Source: Arthrobacter sp. CAN_C5
GTDB lineage: Bacteria > Actinomycetota > Actinomycetes > Actinomycetales > Micrococcaceae
Length of the DNA: 64,000 nt
Reading direction: 5' to 3'
Assembly (NCBI RefSeq): GCF_017875735.1
Contig: NZ_JAGGMZ010000001.1
Location: forward strand, 2,418,001-2,482,000
Shown here one piece after another: positions 63,552 to 64,000 of this stretch. The position numbers and the translations under genes were made by a program. How positions within the stretch are numbered: the stretch's first letter is position 1; the number at the start of each line of letters is the position of its first letter. The notes beneath the pieces were generated by a model. That model worked only from the letters and a program-made list of their open reading frames with translations, searched no databases and was not told the DNA's origin.

Positions 63552-64000
63552 GTGGTACTTCGGTGGACTAGGTCTGTGTTCAATGCATTTCCGCGCGGTT
63601 CGCGGCTCCCCGACCCGGCCTGGAATATGCGCCACCGGCTAATCCTGCTGTTCGCGGTAATATCGTCGGTCCTGGTCGCTCTCTTTTCCCTTTTCCAACA
63701 GGAACCCCTGCGGATGGCGCTGGTCCAGGGCGCCGCTCCCGCAGCAGTAGCGTTGCTGGCTTGGAAAGCCCCGTTGAGTAGGCGTTTTAGCGCATCGCTG
63801 AGCTCGGCGTCCCTGATGCTTGTCGCGGCAATGGTCGTGAACATCAGTGGCACCATCGAAGCCCATTTCCTGTTCTTTATCCTCGTTCCCGTCGTTGCTT
63901 TGTACGAGGACTGGGCGCCACTGGCAACAGCCTCCATCCTGGTCTTGGGCCATCACTCAATAATGGGAGTCGCTTTGCCGACCGTCGTCTACAACCATGA
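63552..64000 (+). CDS. N-terminal part of a multi-pass membrane sensor protein (cut by window end)
   Basis: From GTG 63552 (GGGAG 7 bases before) the frame stays open to the window end. It reads LPDPAWNMRHRLILLFAVISS, APAAVALLAWKAPLSRRF, VNISGTIEAHFLFFILVPVVAL and ATASILVLGHHSIMGVALPTVV: about five membrane segments with the E-A-H-F and H-H patterns seen at the N-terminus of actinobacterial diguanylate cyclase/phosphodiesterase and chemoreceptor-type proteins. The output domain lies beyond the window, so the class is inferred. Confidence 0.65.
   Translation, partial: MVLRWTRSVFNAFPRGSRLPDPAWNMRHRLILLFAVISSVLVALFSLFQQEPLRMALVQGAAPAAVALLAWKAPLSRRFSASLSSASLMLVAAMVVNISGTIEAHFLFFILVPVVALYEDWAPLATASILVLGHHSIMGVALPTVVYNH

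Overview
The window is high-GC actinobacterial chromosome, most likely from Arthrobacter or another member of the Micrococcaceae. The pointers are mycothiol-linked genes (a CGYC mycoredoxin and an S-(hydroxymethyl)mycothiol dehydrogenase), two DUF222/13E12-type HNH proteins, an LLM-class oxidoreductase of the F420 type, a class Ib nrdHIEF operon, GTG/TTG starts and dense operons. No rRNA, tRNA, CRISPR array or prophage was seen.

0-23.8 kb is mostly housekeeping: a CapA-like lipoprotein (cut by the window edge), an M3 peptidase, a GNAT protein, the thrS-HIT-pgsA-pdxS run, a VOC protein, mycoredoxin, a mycothiol-dependent formaldehyde dehydrogenase coupled to a metallo-beta-lactamase-fold hydrolase, a PIG-L deacetylase, a lipoate-ligase-like protein, tandem DUF2177 membrane proteins, an aldo/keto reductase, a thioesterase, a 55-aa glycine-rich protein, a truncated AlkD-like protein, two coupled CNNM/CBS transporters behind a structured leader, an ECF sigma factor with a GAF protein instead of an anti-sigma factor, and a CstR-like repressor facing a rhodanese gene.

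23.8-28.9 kb holds a MatC-type dicarboxylate carrier, a class III CoA-transferase and a fused AccD/AccA-like carboxyltransferase, divergent from a GntR regulator. It looks like a malonate (mat) operon rebuilt from different enzymes. 28.9-31.8 kb is a stress-type cluster (universal stress protein, PNPOx-like protein, flavodoxin, small membrane proteins) with two 14-bp sites resembling the DevR/DosR box.

31.8-46.6 kb is decaying accessory DNA. An intact IS30-family element splits a DUF222-HNH gene; removing it with one copy of its AAA duplication restores the reading frame. LysR, helicase-associated and DUF3140 gene remnants occur among intact genes for an AlkD-like protein, a secreted lipase, a GH13 enzyme and an LLM oxidoreductase. 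A short-chain dehydrogenase gene is split by a 5.95-kb IS21-like element that has 118-bp inverted ends, a 7-bp target duplication, decayed istA, intact istB and a 137-codon passenger gene. The passenger gene is itself split by a second, complete IS21 element.

46.6-64 kb returns to core genes: nrdHIEF with NrdR-like and DnaA-box-like sites upstream; a four-gene lipid-modification operon (FAD amine-oxidase-like protein, DUF1365, two CFA-synthase-like methyltransferases) divergent from a LysR regulator; metF-metE behind a strongly structured leader; a FUSC-type transporter; an App1-like phosphatase; an M50-like metalloprotease; and the start of a multi-pass sensor protein cut by the window end.
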